A stretch of 64,000 nucleotides of DNA from CALVGQ01 sp964370435 (lineage in GTDB: Bacteria > Bacillota_I > Bacilli_A > Erysipelotrichales > Erysipelotrichaceae): contig CAYJJG010000006.1 in NCBI GenBank assembly GCA_964370435.1, positions 1 through 64,000 of the forward strand, given 5' to 3'. A program made the translations under genes and the position numbers. The notes beneath the pieces were generated by a model that was not told where the DNA came from, ran no database searches, and saw nothing but the letters and a program-made list of their open reading frames with translations. Of this stretch, positions 26,870 to 36,292 are shown piece after piece; positions within the stretch are counted from its first letter, which is position 1; each line of letters opens with the position of its first letter.

Positions 26870-28608
26870 TGAAAAGAACAATTGAATGTGGTAATTTAAC
26901 ATTAGAACATGTAAATGAAAAAGTCACACTAATTGGTTGGGTGGCTAAAAGAAGAAATTTAGGAAGTTTAGTTTTTGTTGATTTAAGAGATCGCTCAGGT
27001 GTTGTTCAAATTACTTTTGATGAGGAACATGCAGTGGCAATCAAAGAAGTACGAAACGAGTATATCTTACAAGTTGAAGGAACAGTAGTAGCTAAAAAAG
27101 AAGCCAATCCTAAACTTAAAACGGGTGCAATTGAGGTGCTTGTGAATGATGTAAAAATTATTAATACGGCACAAACTACTCCTATCATTATCGCTGAAGA
27201 TACAGATGCTTTAGAAGATACTCGATTAAAATATCGTTATTTAGATTTAAGGCGTGAAAATATTAAAAATAATTTAATGCTTCGTCATCGTGTGAGTATG
27301 ATCACACGCAATTATTTGTCTGAGCTAGATTTCATGGAAGTAGAAACACCTATTTTATGTAAATCTACACCTGAAGGTGCACGTGATTATTTAGTACCAA
27401 GTAGAATTCATGAAGGAACATTTTATGCATTACCTCAATCACCGCAAATTTATAAACAACTTTGTATGGTAGGTGGATTAGAGAAATATTTTCAAATAGC
27501 ACGTTGCTTTCGTGATGAAGATTTACGTGCTGATCGCCAACCAGAGTTTACACAAATTGACTTAGAAATGAGTTTTGTGGAAGAAGAAGATGTATTTGCA
27601 GTTGTTGAAGGGCTGATGAAAACAATTTTTGAAAAGGTAAAACAAATAGAATTACCTAGCTTTAAACGTTTAACTTACACAGAATGTATGAAATTATACG
27701 GTAGTGATAAACCAGATACTCGCTTCGAAATGTTGTTGAATGATGTAAGTGCAGTATTTAATCAAACTGAGTTTGTAATCTTTAAAGATATTTTAGCATC
27801 TCAAGGAAGTATTAGTGCTATTGTAGTTAAAAATGCAGCTGATAAATTTAGCCGTAAAGATATTGATAAGCTTACTGATTATGTAAAAGTTTATCAAGCT
27901 AAAGCTTTATCTTTCTTAAAATTCAATGATCAAGAATTTACAGGTTCGATTGCTAAAGTATTAAGTGATCAAGAGAAAGCTGCAATTAAAGAACAGTTGG
28001 TATTAGAAGATAATGATATTGTATTTATGGTTGCTGACAAAGTTAAAGTAACTCAAAATGCACTTGGTGCACTTCGTTTAAAACTTGGTAAAGATTTGGG
28101 GTTAATTGACGATCAAGCTTATAACTTCTTATGGGTTACGAATTTTCCAATGTTTGAATATGTAGAAGCTGAAAATCGCTATGTTGCTGCACATCATCCT
28201 TTTACTTCTCCTAATTTAGAAGATGTTGATAAATTATTTGAAAATCAAGAACAATGCTTTAGTAGAGCATATGACTTAGTATTAAATGGGTATGAGTTAT
28301 TAAGTGGATCCATTCGTATACACCAACAAGAATTACAGCAAAAAGTATTTGAAGCTATTGGAATGAGTATGGAAGAAGCTCACCAAAAATTTGGATTCTT
28401 CATTGAAGCCTTTAAATATGGTACACCTCCTCATGGTGGAGTAGGTATCGGGTTAGATCGATTAATTATGATTTTATCTGATACTGAAAATATTAGAGAT
28501 GTTGTAGCGTTTCCTAAAACTGCCAGTGCTTATGATTTAATGAGTGAAGCACCTAATGTTGTTGATGAAATCCAACTTAAAGATTTAAAAATAAAGCTAG
28601 ATGTTTAA
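26869..28608 (+). CDS. aspS: Aspartate--tRNA ligase
   Basis: 579 aa class II synthetase of the bacterial type. An N-terminal OB anticodon-binding domain (about 15-100) is followed by the catalytic core with RYLDLRR, a motif 2 with FRDEDLRADRQPEFTQID, a GAD-type insertion (about 280-400), and motif 3 GVGIGLDRLIMIL. It charges tRNA-Asp, and possibly tRNA-Asn if an amidotransferase exists elsewhere. It is co-regulated with hisS by the T-box. Confidence 0.97.
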   Translation: MKRTIECGNLTLEHVNEKVTLIGWVAKRRNLGSLVFVDLRDRSGVVQITFDEEHAVAIKEVRNEYILQVEGTVVAKKEANPKLKTGAIEVLVNDVKIINTAQTTPIIIAEDTDALEDTRLKYRYLDLRRENIKNNLMLRHRVSMITRNYLSELDFMEVETPILCKSTPEGARDYLVPSRIHEGTFYALPQSPQIYKQLCMVGGLEKYFQIARCFRDEDLRADRQPEFTQIDLEMSFVEEEDVFAVVEGLMKTIFEKVKQIELPSFKRLTYTECMKLYGSDKPDTRFEMLLNDVSAVFNQTEFVIFKDILASQGSISAIVVKNAADKFSRKDIDKLTDYVKVYQAKALSFLKFNDQEFTGSIAKVLSDQEKAAIKEQLVLEDNDIVFMVADKVKVTQNALGALRLKLGKDLGLIDDQAYNFLWVTNFPMFEYVEAENRYVAAHHPFTSPNLEDVDKLFENQEQCFSRAYDLVLNGYELLSGSIRIHQQELQQKVFEAIGMSMEEAHQKFGFFIEAFKYGTPPHGGVGIGLDRLIMILSDTENIRDVVAFPKTASAYDLMSEAPNVVDEIQLKDLKIKLDV

Positions 28609-28658
28609 AATTTCCTAAAATATAAATGTCAAGTATGCATTTTTAAAAAATGCTGTGT

Positions 28659-28664
28659 TATACT
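28659..28664 (+). promoter_or_regulatory. Extended -10 element of the probable 6S RNA gene
   Basis: TATACT at 28659-28664 has TG one base upstream. It lies 7 nt before the predicted 5' end at 28671. No convincing -35. Confidence 0.5.
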
Positions 28665-28670
28665 AAAAAT

Positions 28671-28820
28671 GCTTAGAGGAACAAATATGTTTCCTACAAT
28701 TTGATATATGGGAATTCGGATGTTTTAATCTTGAGTGAAAACTGGCTACGTGTCAGGATCCTAATAGTTTAAACAGAATACCCACCTGAATTTATTCGGG
28801 AATAATATCATCCTCTAAGC
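28671..28820 (+). ncRNA. ssrS: Probable 6S RNA
   Basis: A 150-nt element whose ends, GCTTAGAGGA (28671-28680) and TCCTCTAAGC (28811-28820), form a perfect 10-bp closing stem. The interior is largely self-complementary with a large central bubble, the form 6S RNA uses to mimic an open promoter and bind RNA polymerase. The place directly after aspS is that of 6S-1 RNA (bsrA) in Bacillus. An extended -10 precedes it. No ORF covers it. The call rests on shape and synteny; the ends may extend by a few nt. Confidence 0.7.
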
Positions 28821-28842
28821 TTTTAATAAAAATGATACTAAA

Positions 28843-28872
28843 TTACAAGGTTTTGTTACTAAAACCTTGTAA
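28843..28872 (+). terminator. Perfect 12-bp hairpin downstream of the 6S RNA candidate
   Basis: TTACAAGGTTTT (28843-28854) pairs with AAAACCTTGTAA (28861-28872). The 3' flank TATTGTTA is not a strong U-tract, so termination efficiency is unclear. Confidence 0.5.
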
Positions 28873-28926
28873 TATTGTTAAAATAAGGTTAATATATAAA
28901 TAGTTAAAGATAGGTGGTGTAGGTAA

Positions 28927-29139
28927 ATGGATATGTTTTGGACATCAATCGGTAGCTTAGTTGTTGGTCTATTAATAGGTGGAGGTTTAGGGTTCTACTT
29001 TACAAGAAGATATTTTGAAAAACAACTAAAAGAAAATCCTCCGATTAGTGAGAAGATGGTCAGAGCAATGTTTTTACAAATGGGGCGTAAACCTTCAGAA
29101 GCACAAATACGTCAAATCATGAAATCAATGGGACAATAA
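28927..29139 (+). CDS. UPF0154 (YneF) family membrane protein
   Basis: 70 aa. A single N-terminal membrane helix with Gly-rich GLLIGGGLGFYFTRRYFEKQL is followed by the conserved family tail NPPISEKMVRAMFLQMGRKPSE. The family is widespread in Bacillota and Mollicutes, with no established function. In Bacillus yneF lies near plsY-parE-parC, as here. Confidence 0.88.
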   Translation: MDMFWTSIGSLVVGLLIGGGLGFYFTRRYFEKQLKENPPISEKMVRAMFLQMGRKPSEAQIRQIMKSMGQ

Positions 29140-29140
29140 G

Positions 29141-29165
29141 GCACAGGTAAGCTGTGTTTTTATTT
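29141..29165 (+). terminator. Terminator after the UPF0154 gene
   Basis: CACAG (29142-29146)/CTGTG (29152-29156) hairpin followed by TTTTTATTTT. Confidence 0.65.
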
Positions 29166-29186
29166 TGTCTAAAAGAAAGACATAAA

Positions 29187-29207
29187 AAAAACAGCATTGC
29201 TGTTTTT
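29187..29207. terminator. Bidirectional terminator facing plsY
   Basis: AAAAAACAGC and GCTGTTTTTT flank a tiny ATT loop. It sits 3 nt from the plsY stop codon and has A and T tracts on both sides. Confidence 0.7.
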
Positions 29208-29209
29208 TG

Positions 29210-29830
29210 TTACATCCAAGTAATTTTCTTTTCTTCACCTTTTACTAAACGTTGTAGGTTGCCACGATGACGATAGACGATAAATAACCATAATACAAAT
29301 ATACTTATAGTTACTTGACTAAAGCCATTAAGTGCAAAACTAGAAACACAAGATAATGCAATCATTGTTATGCTGGAAATAGATACTATCTTAGTTATCT
29401 TTAACATAGTAAAGAATATTACTAGGGGAATAACAGCCATCCATAGCCACTGTGCTTGTATAACGCTTATTGCTATAATGTAACCAAATGCCGTAGCTAC
29501 TGCTTTTCCACCCTTGAAATTCGCAAAGATTGGAAAACAGTGACCTACACAAGTTGCTACACCAGCTAAAATACTAGCTGAAGGAAGAAAGAGTTCGCAA
29601 AGGACAACAGTAATTAGTCCTTTTAATCCATCCATAATAGTAACCGCAAGGCCAGCTTTAGCACCTAGTACTCGTCCTGCATTACTTCCTCCCAAGTTTC
29701 CTGAACCTTGTTTTCTAACATCAGTTTTATAAAACACTTTGCCAATTACAAGTGCCCAGGGAATTGAACCAAATAAATATCCAAATAGCATAGCTCCTAA
29801 AACTAGGAGTGTCGTATCATTTTGTGGCAT
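29210..29830 (-). CDS. plsY: Glycerol-3-phosphate acyltransferase PlsY
   Basis: 206 aa with about five to seven membrane segments. The signature GSGNLGGSNAGRVLG is at about 42-56; the usual motif has Thr where Ser precedes Asn. A second block GHCFPIFANFKGGKAVATAFG is present. The enzyme transfers acyl groups from acyl-phosphate to glycerol-3-phosphate, the first step of phospholipid synthesis. It is divergent from parE, as in Bacillus. SD AAGGAG. Confidence 0.95.
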   Translation of the reverse strand: MPQNDTTLLVLGAMLFGYLFGSIPWALVIGKVFYKTDVRKQGSGNLGGSNAGRVLGAKAGLAVTIMDGLKGLITVVLCELFLPSASILAGVATCVGHCFPIFANFKGGKAVATAFGYIIAISVIQAQWLWMAVIPLVIFFTMLKITKIVSISSITMIALSCVSSFALNGFSQVTISIFVLWLFIVYRHRGNLQRLVKGEEKKITWM

Positions 29831-29952
29831 ATCATAATCTCCTTACTTCATGATTTTAACATATCAAATGCAATAAAACTAGGAAATTTCTTTTGAATTT
29901 AGTATAATAGTTGGGGATTAATAATCAGTTTTAATGAAAGGAGCATATAGTG

Positions 29953-31869
29953 ATGACTAACAATCAATATAATGCAACAACAATTCAAATTCTTGAAGGC
30001 TTAGAAGCGGTTAGAAAGCGTCCAGGAATGTATATCGGTTCTACTGATACTCGTGGGCTGCATCATTTAATATGGGAAATAGTAGACAATGCGATAGATG
30101 AGGCATTGAATGGCTATGGAAATACAATAACAATTACTTTAAAAGAAGATGGTTCTTGTATAGTAGAAGATGAAGGACGAGGGATGCCAGTAGGAACTCA
30201 TAGTTCAGGTGTTTCTGCTTTAGAAGTTATTTTTACGATTCTTCATGCAGGAGGAAAATTCGGTAGTGAAGGCGGATATAAAACTTCTGGTGGACTACAT
30301 GGAGTAGGGGCTTCAGTTGTTAATGCCCTTAGTTCATGGGTAGAAGTAACTGTAGCTACAGGTGGTAAATTATATCACATGGGATTTAGTGATGGCGGTC
30401 AGAAGAAAACAAAATTAAAAGAAATAGGAAAAACAACCAAGACAGGTAGTAAAGTGCATTTCATGCCTGATAAAACTATTTTTTCTCATCATGATTTTAA
30501 TTTAAATTTAGTTGCTGAGCGAGCACGAGAAAGTGCATTTCTACTACAAGGAATAGAAATGGTCGTTATTGATGAGCGCGTTAATAAGAGCGAGCATTTT
30601 GTTTATGAAGATGGACTGGAAGCGTTTTTAGATTTTCTTCATGAAGACCGTACGACCATACATAAACCGGTTACCTTTAGTGGTAAAATCAATGATATTC
30701 AGGTTGATTGTGCTTTTCAATTTACAGATGATTATCAAGAAAACATGTATAGTTTTGTTAATTTGGTACGCACTAAAGATGGCGGTACTCATGAAGTTGG
30801 TTTTAAAACAGCTTTTACAAAGTCCTTTAATGAGGTGGCTAGAAAACTTAATTTATTAAAGGATAAAGATAAAAACTTTGAAGGTGCCGATGTACGTGAA
30901 GGTTTAACAAGTGTGATTTCTTTAAGTATACCTGAGGCGTTACTGCAATTTGAGGGACAAACTAAAAGTAAGCTTGGTACAATAGAAGCTAAAGCTGCCG
31001 TTGATAATTTGGTGAGTGAGCGTTTAGTATTTTTCTTAGAAGAAAATAAAGAATTAACAACAACACTAATTAAGAAGATGCAAAAAGCATCACAGGCACG
31101 CGAAGCAGCTAGAAGAGCTCGCGAAGAGGCTAGAAAAGGTAAAAAAGGCAATAAAACAGAAAAAATATTATCTGGTAAATTATCACCAGCTCAGTCTAAA
31201 GATACGACTAAAAAAGAATTATTTTTAGTCGAAGGGGATTCAGCTGGAGGTAGCGCTAAGCAAGGTAGAGATTCACGTTATCAAGCGATTTTACCACTTA
31301 GAGGTAAAGTTTTAAATACAGAAAAGGCTTCCCTTAGCGATATTGAAAAAAATGAAGAACTTAATACGATTATTCATGCTATAGGAGCTGGTGTTGGGCA
31401 AGCTTTTGATGCTAATGATAGTAACTATAATAAAATTATTATTATGACTGATGCCGATACTGATGGTGCACATATTCAAGTATTATTATTAACATTCTTT
31501 TTTAGAAACATGCGTCCATTAATTGAGGCTGGAATGGTCTATATTGCTCAACCGCCGTTATTTAAAATTAGTAAAGCAAAAGAAGTTTATTACGCATATA
31601 GTGAAGAAGAACTTAATGAATTAAAAAACAAGTTAGGTAAAGCTGAGATTCAGCGTTATAAAGGTCTTGGTGAAATGAATGCAACGCAACTTTGGGATAC
31701 TACAATGGATCCACAAACACGCTCATTAATTCAAGTAACGATTGAAGATGGTATCTTAGTAGACAAAAGAGTCAATGTACTGATGGGTGATAAGCCGCAC
31801 TTACGCCGTGAGTGGATTGAACAAAATGTTGCCTTTACATTAGAAGATGAATATGAGGTGATTTCATAA
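29953..31869 (+). CDS. parE: DNA topoisomerase IV subunit B
   Basis: 638 aa. An N-terminal GHKL ATPase domain (RPGMYIGSTD; GRGMPVG; GGLHGVGASVVNAL) is followed by a transducer and a Toprim domain (EGDSAGG; DTDGAHIQ). Neighbourhood with plsY and parC, and the PLRGKVLNTEK block, favour ParE over GyrB. ATG at 29953 is preferred to the GTG at 29950 because it gives 9 nt from AAAGGAG; both are possible. It powers decatenation. A TATAAT at 29903-29908 may be its -10. Confidence 0.93.
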   Translation: MTNNQYNATTIQILEGLEAVRKRPGMYIGSTDTRGLHHLIWEIVDNAIDEALNGYGNTITITLKEDGSCIVEDEGRGMPVGTHSSGVSALEVIFTILHAGGKFGSEGGYKTSGGLHGVGASVVNALSSWVEVTVATGGKLYHMGFSDGGQKKTKLKEIGKTTKTGSKVHFMPDKTIFSHHDFNLNLVAERARESAFLLQGIEMVVIDERVNKSEHFVYEDGLEAFLDFLHEDRTTIHKPVTFSGKINDIQVDCAFQFTDDYQENMYSFVNLVRTKDGGTHEVGFKTAFTKSFNEVARKLNLLKDKDKNFEGADVREGLTSVISLSIPEALLQFEGQTKSKLGTIEAKAAVDNLVSERLVFFLEENKELTTTLIKKMQKASQAREAARRAREEARKGKKGNKTEKILSGKLSPAQSKDTTKKELFLVEGDSAGGSAKQGRDSRYQAILPLRGKVLNTEKASLSDIEKNEELNTIIHAIGAGVGQAFDANDSNYNKIIIMTDADTDGAHIQVLLLTFFFRNMRPLIEAGMVYIAQPPLFKISKAKEVYYAYSEEELNELKNKLGKAEIQRYKGLGEMNATQLWDTTMDPQTRSLIQVTIEDGILVDKRVNVLMGDKPHLRREWIEQNVAFTLEDEYEVIS

Positions 31870-34376
31870 TGGCAAAAAAACAAGATTGGATTGAAGGTAA
31901 AGAATTTATTAATACCACATTAGAAGATATTGTTTCTGAGCGTTTTGGAAGATACTCTAAGTATATTATTCAAGAGCGTGCATTACCTGATGTTCGTGAT
32001 GGACTTAAACCAGTACAACGCCGTATCTTATATTCGATGTATCATGAAGGGAATGTTTTTGAAAAACAATATCGTAAATCTGCTAAGACAGTGGGTAACG
32101 TTATTGGTAATTATCATCCTCATGGCGATACTAGTGTTTATGATGCTATGGTTCGTTTATCACAAAATTGGAAAATGGCTATACCTCTTGTAGATATGCA
32201 TGGTAATAACGGATCAATTGATGATGATCCAGCAGCTGCAATGCGTTACACAGAGGCTAGAATCGCAAAAATAACCTCTACTATGTTGGAGGATATTGAT
32301 AAAAAAACAGTTAATTTTAGCCCTAATTTTGATGATACTGAAGAAGAGCCAACAGTACTTCCTGCACGATTTCCGGTACTACTGGTCAATGGATCTACAG
32401 GTATTGCATCAGGATATGCGACTAATATAGCTCCTCATAACATCAGCGAAGTCATCGATGCTACTATTGAGCGCCTTTTATTTCCTGATTGTTCTTTAGA
32501 TGTAATAATGAATCACATTAGTGGACCAGATTTTCCTACCGGTGGCATTGTTCAAGGTAAAAAAGGCATCATTGATGCTTTTAGTACTGGAAAAGGCAAG
32601 ATTGTAGTTCGCGCAAAGAGTGAAATTGTATTAACTAAATCTTGTCAACAAATTATTATTAGTGAAATACCATATGAAGTAGTTAAATGTAATCTTATTA
32701 AAAAAATGGATGATATTCGTTTAGCTAAAGATATTGATGGAATTATGGATGTTCGTGATGAGTCTGATAGAAATGGTTTAAGGATTGTAGTCGATGTAAA
32801 AAAAGAAAGCGACACTAATTTAATATTGAATTATTTTTATAAAAACACGGAGTTACAAATTAATTATAATTATAACATGGTTGCGATTGTTAATAAGCGA
32901 CCAATGCAAATGAATCTACTTCAAATATTAGATGCGTTTATTGCGCATCGAGAAGAAGTAGTGATACGACGTAGCCAGTATTTATTAGATAAAAAAGAAA
33001 CCCGCTGTCACATATTAGAAGGACTTATGAAAGCTGTTTCGATTATGGATGAAATTATAGATATTATTCGTTCGTCAACGGATAAATCTGATGCTAAAAA
33101 AAGATTAGAAGCACAGTTTAACTTTACTGAGGTTCAGTCTGAAGCAATTGTAACATTACGATTATATCGTTTAACTTCTACTGATGTAACCACACTTAAA
33201 GAAGAATTTGCCGTATTAATTAATGAAATGGAAGAATTAAAAACTATCTTAAGCAATAATAAAGTGCTTAGAAATGTTATTATTCATGAATTAAGAGCGA
33301 TTAAACAAGAATACGGTATAGCTAGAAGAAGCGAAATTCAAGATGAAGTAGAGGAGATTGTTGTTCGTAAAGAAGAACTGATCATTAATGAGCGAGTAAT
33401 GTTATCAGTATCTAAAGATGGTTATATTAAGCGTGTTAGTATGCGCTCGTATCAAGCAAGCGAAGGAATACTAACAGGCATAAAAGATTCTGATCAACTT
33501 ATTGGTACATTAGAGGTTGATTTATTAGATAATCTATTAATTTTTACTAAACATGGAAATTATGGCATGCTTCCTGTTTATCAAATTAATGATGCTAAGT
33601 GGAAAGATGTAGGAAGCCATATTAATAACTATATTAAAATTGATGTTAATGATAAGCTTATTAATGCTGTAGTGGTTAAAAATTTTGAAACTGATGCTTG
33701 GATAGTATCTGTTTCTAAATTAGGTTATATCAAGAAAACACATATGCGCCACTGGCTACTACAAAGAACGAGCAAATTGAGTACAGCTATGAAATTAAAA
33801 ACTAACGACGAAGTAATTAAAACTTTTGTATCTTATCGTGACGATGAAGTGATGTTATTAACACAAAATGGTTTTAGTTCTCGTTATAGTTTAGATTTGG
33901 TTCCGGATACGAATACTAAAAGCCAAGGTGTTAAGGCAGTTAATTTATCTAAAGAAGATGTTCTTGCGGGTGCGTGTACTATCAATAATACTCGAAATGC
34001 AGTAGTTATTATGGAAGAAAAAGGGTTGATGAAACGTATTAAAACAGCAGATATAAACCAAACATCACGTCCAGTAAAAGGAGAAATGATTTTTAAAAAA
34101 CTGAAAACAAATGCTACAGTGATAAAAGATTTGCGTAGTGTTTCTTTATATGATACATTAACATTCATGGACCCTGAATGCCAGAGTATTGTTGCAAAAG
34201 AAGTTACTCTTATGAGTAAGGAACAACGGTTTTCATCGGTATTAGCATTAAAAGATTCATGGTATTTAGTACAACACATAGAAGAAGTTAAAATTGTTGA
34301 TGATATACAATTAACTATAAATGAAGCTGAAGAAGAGCCTTGCTTAAATTTATTTAGTGATGCTGATTTTGACTAG
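31869..34376 (+). CDS. parC: DNA topoisomerase IV subunit A
   Basis: 835 aa. The breakage-rejoining domain contains the active-site Tyr127 in MRYTEAR and the quinolone-region block HPHGDTSVYD, with Thr88 at the position often held by Ser. A coiled-coil domain and a C-terminal beta-propeller with degenerate repeats follow. It overlaps the parE stop by one base. It unlinks daughter chromosomes with ParE. Confidence 0.95.
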   Translation: MAKKQDWIEGKEFINTTLEDIVSERFGRYSKYIIQERALPDVRDGLKPVQRRILYSMYHEGNVFEKQYRKSAKTVGNVIGNYHPHGDTSVYDAMVRLSQNWKMAIPLVDMHGNNGSIDDDPAAAMRYTEARIAKITSTMLEDIDKKTVNFSPNFDDTEEEPTVLPARFPVLLVNGSTGIASGYATNIAPHNISEVIDATIERLLFPDCSLDVIMNHISGPDFPTGGIVQGKKGIIDAFSTGKGKIVVRAKSEIVLTKSCQQIIISEIPYEVVKCNLIKKMDDIRLAKDIDGIMDVRDESDRNGLRIVVDVKKESDTNLILNYFYKNTELQINYNYNMVAIVNKRPMQMNLLQILDAFIAHREEVVIRRSQYLLDKKETRCHILEGLMKAVSIMDEIIDIIRSSTDKSDAKKRLEAQFNFTEVQSEAIVTLRLYRLTSTDVTTLKEEFAVLINEMEELKTILSNNKVLRNVIIHELRAIKQEYGIARRSEIQDEVEEIVVRKEELIINERVMLSVSKDGYIKRVSMRSYQASEGILTGIKDSDQLIGTLEVDLLDNLLIFTKHGNYGMLPVYQINDAKWKDVGSHINNYIKIDVNDKLINAVVVKNFETDAWIVSVSKLGYIKKTHMRHWLLQRTSKLSTAMKLKTNDEVIKTFVSYRDDEVMLLTQNGFSSRYSLDLVPDTNTKSQGVKAVNLSKEDVLAGACTINNTRNAVVIMEEKGLMKRIKTADINQTSRPVKGEMIFKKLKTNATVIKDLRSVSLYDTLTFMDPECQSIVAKEVTLMSKEQRFSSVLALKDSWYLVQHIEEVKIVDDIQLTINEAEEEPCLNLFSDADFD

Positions 34377-34397
34377 TCTAGTGTTTTCGTTTATAAT
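34369..34397 (+). promoter_or_regulatory. Promoter of the diguanylate cyclase gene
   Basis: TTGACT (34369-34374) and TATAAT (34392-34397) with a 17-nt spacer. The -35 overlaps the parC stop codon, so this gene is transcribed independently of parC. Confidence 0.8.
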
Positions 34398-34473
34398 AGA
34401 TGGGATGTTTATTAAATAGTAAATGCAATTTGATTAAACAAAACTCGATAACGATTTAGAAGGAGAGAACATT

Positions 34474-35607
34474 ATGATGTACTTTGCTCTTAACAAAGTA
34501 AAAAAACAGTATTTAAAAATATATAATGAAGAGTGTTTAAAGCGCAACTTAGATTTATTTTTTGCTGCTGCGTGCTGCATTGCAGTCCTTGAGCTTGCAC
34601 TACTTATTTTTCAATATATTAGGTTAGGTGATTTCTTATTTACACTTGCATATTTTCCTATTTATTTAATTACATTTTCTGTTTCTGTAATTTTTGCAAT
34701 TATATATTACTATTATAAACTTGGTAAGTTTTCAAAATATCAAAATATAGTAGATACTTTAGCTGTTGGATTTATGTATATGATGGCTATATTGACAGTT
34801 ACGTATGAAATTTCAATAAATACTAATCAGGGATTAATGTATGTTATTCTCAGTTTCAGTGTATGTTCATTAATGAATTTTAGCCTTAAGAAAATTTACT
34901 TATTTTTAGTGGCGGGAAACATTGGATTAACATTAATGGTATTTAGTATAGTAGACAATGAGTATTTATTATACTCTATTGTTCTTAATTATTTTTTCTT
35001 AACAGTTTGTAATATGGCATTAACAATACCTTTTTATAATAATCGTATTGATTATTTTAATCAAAAGATGGAAATTATGAAATCAAATAGAGAATTAGAA
35101 AAAGCTGCTAAAACGGATGCATTAACAGGAGTTTACAATCGTTTAGCATTCAATGAAATCTTGTTAGAAATAACAAATAACAAATTAGAAGATTTTCTTT
35201 CTGTAGTTATGTTAGATGTTGATTTTTTCAAAAAATACAATGACTATTATGGTCATATAGAAGGTGACAAATGCTTAATTAAGATAATTAAAGCTGTCGA
35301 ACAATGCTTAAGAGCTAATGATAATATTTATCGCTATGGTGGTGAAGAATTTGTAGTTATTTTACATAATGCTGATAAAAAACAAGTAGAATCTATAGCT
35401 AATAGAATTTCTAACATGATAAATGCTTTAAGGATTCCTCATATAACAGAAGAAAAAATAGTAACAGTAAGTATGGGACTACATACTATTGCTGAAAGTA
35501 AGGATATGGAGAATATAATTGAAAAAGCAGACATTGCCTTATATTATGCAAAGACTCATGGCAGAAAGCAGTATATTGCCTATGATGCTATTGTTGAAAA
35601 TCAATAG
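34474..35607 (+). CDS. Membrane-bound diguanylate cyclase (GGDEF domain)
   Basis: 377 aa. Six membrane segments (about 28-190) form an unrecognised sensory domain. A short coiled linker (195-212) and a GGDEF domain follow. The catalytic signature is GGEEF at 289-293, with the metal ligand region MLDVDFFKKYND at 246-257. An allosteric inhibitory site RxxD (RAND, 280-283) lies exactly five residues upstream. So it should make cyclic di-GMP and be product-inhibited. No EAL, HD-GYP or PilZ protein lies nearby. SD AGAAGGAGAG. Confidence 0.92.
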   Translation: MMYFALNKVKKQYLKIYNEECLKRNLDLFFAAACCIAVLELALLIFQYIRLGDFLFTLAYFPIYLITFSVSVIFAIIYYYYKLGKFSKYQNIVDTLAVGFMYMMAILTVTYEISINTNQGLMYVILSFSVCSLMNFSLKKIYLFLVAGNIGLTLMVFSIVDNEYLLYSIVLNYFFLTVCNMALTIPFYNNRIDYFNQKMEIMKSNRELEKAAKTDALTGVYNRLAFNEILLEITNNKLEDFLSVVMLDVDFFKKYNDYYGHIEGDKCLIKIIKAVEQCLRANDNIYRYGGEEFVVILHNADKKQVESIANRISNMINALRIPHITEEKIVTVSMGLHTIAESKDMENIIEKADIALYYAKTHGRKQYIAYDAIVENQ

Positions 35608-35636
35608 TTTTTAAAATAGGTATTACAATATTTATC

Positions 35637-35665
35637 TTGTATTATTATGGTGGCTATACTATAAT
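35637..35665 (+). promoter_or_regulatory. Promoter of tRNA-Leu
   Basis: TTGTAT at 35637-35642 and TATAAT at 35660-35665 with a 17-nt spacer, 10 nt before the tRNA. Confidence 0.7.
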
Positions 35666-35675
35666 AATACGGTAT

Positions 35676-35762
35676 CCCTAGATGGCGAAATTGGTAGACG
35701 CAATCGACTCAAAATCGATCGATAGTGATATCATGCCGGTTCGAGTCCGGCTCTGGGGACCA
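35676..35762 (+). tRNA. tRNA-Leu(CAA)
   Basis: An 87-nt class II tRNA with encoded CCA. The acceptor CCCTAGA pairs with TCTGGGG (one G-U). The D-arm reads GCGAAATTGGTAGACGC, the anticodon loop CTCAAAA holds anticodon CAA, a long variable arm (GATAGTGATATC) follows, and the T-arm is CCGGTTCGAGTCCGG. Reads UUG codons. Confidence 0.95.
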
Positions 35763-35820
35763 TTAATTAGCTATCGAAAAGATGTTATCGTCAGAAAATG
35801 TTGATGATATCGATGATTAT

Positions 35821-35856
35821 GGGCTTTTCTCAAAAGAGAAGGTCCATTTTTTTATA
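35821..35856 (+). terminator. Terminator after tRNA-Leu
   Basis: GGGCTTTTCTC and GAGAAGGTCC form a bulged stem over an AAAA loop, followed by ATTTTTTTA. Confidence 0.7.
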
Positions 35857-36292
35857 TTCTTTTTCAGGTTGTCATAGTGTTATTTTTAGGGGGTATTTGA
35901 GTCATTGTACCAAAGCGAATAAAACATAATTGAAATAACAAAACAAATAAAGGCACATATACGCCTGTTTAAGAAGAGTGCTACGATTTAATGAAGTTTA
36001 AAGAGTAGTCACTTTTTCATAAATTAACAAACTCAAGATGTTGCGTTATGTTTTAACTCGGCTACTGCAGTAGTTGTTGAAATGCATGGAGTAGAGTCTA
36101 ATGCATCACAAGAAATGGCGTGGATGTGTACTGCAGTTCACTCAACATCTTGCTAAAGCTTGGTCTATTCACGCTTACCACCAAACACCTCGTATTAAAA
36201 TGTAATAAGGAGAGTAATCTTTTACCTTTGTATTTTAGTAAGTTTTTTTGAGTTTGTAATGCTATAACTAGTGTGTTTGAAGTGTCAATCGA
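35857..36292 (+). other. Stretch without intact genes; contains a frameshifted coding-like remnant
   Basis: No complete ORF with an SD was found. From 36028 a frame runs in-frame to a TAA at about 36154 and reads like a structured peptide (VVVEMHGVESNASQEMAW). A +1 shift near 36145 continues the same style to a stop at 36204 (HLAKAWSIHAYHQTPRIKM). This suggests the end of a decayed gene with a frameshift, but I do not recognise the family. Confidence 0.3.

Noticed and set aside
28633..28653. AT-rich hairpin (GCATTTTT...AAAAATGC) before the 6S candidate
   Set aside because: No U-tract follows on the plus strand; it is weak as an aspS terminator and may be part of the promoter spacer.
31869..34376. 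Quinolone-resistance mutation in ParC (Thr88)
   Set aside because: Thr at this site is the natural residue in many species, so resistance cannot be claimed.
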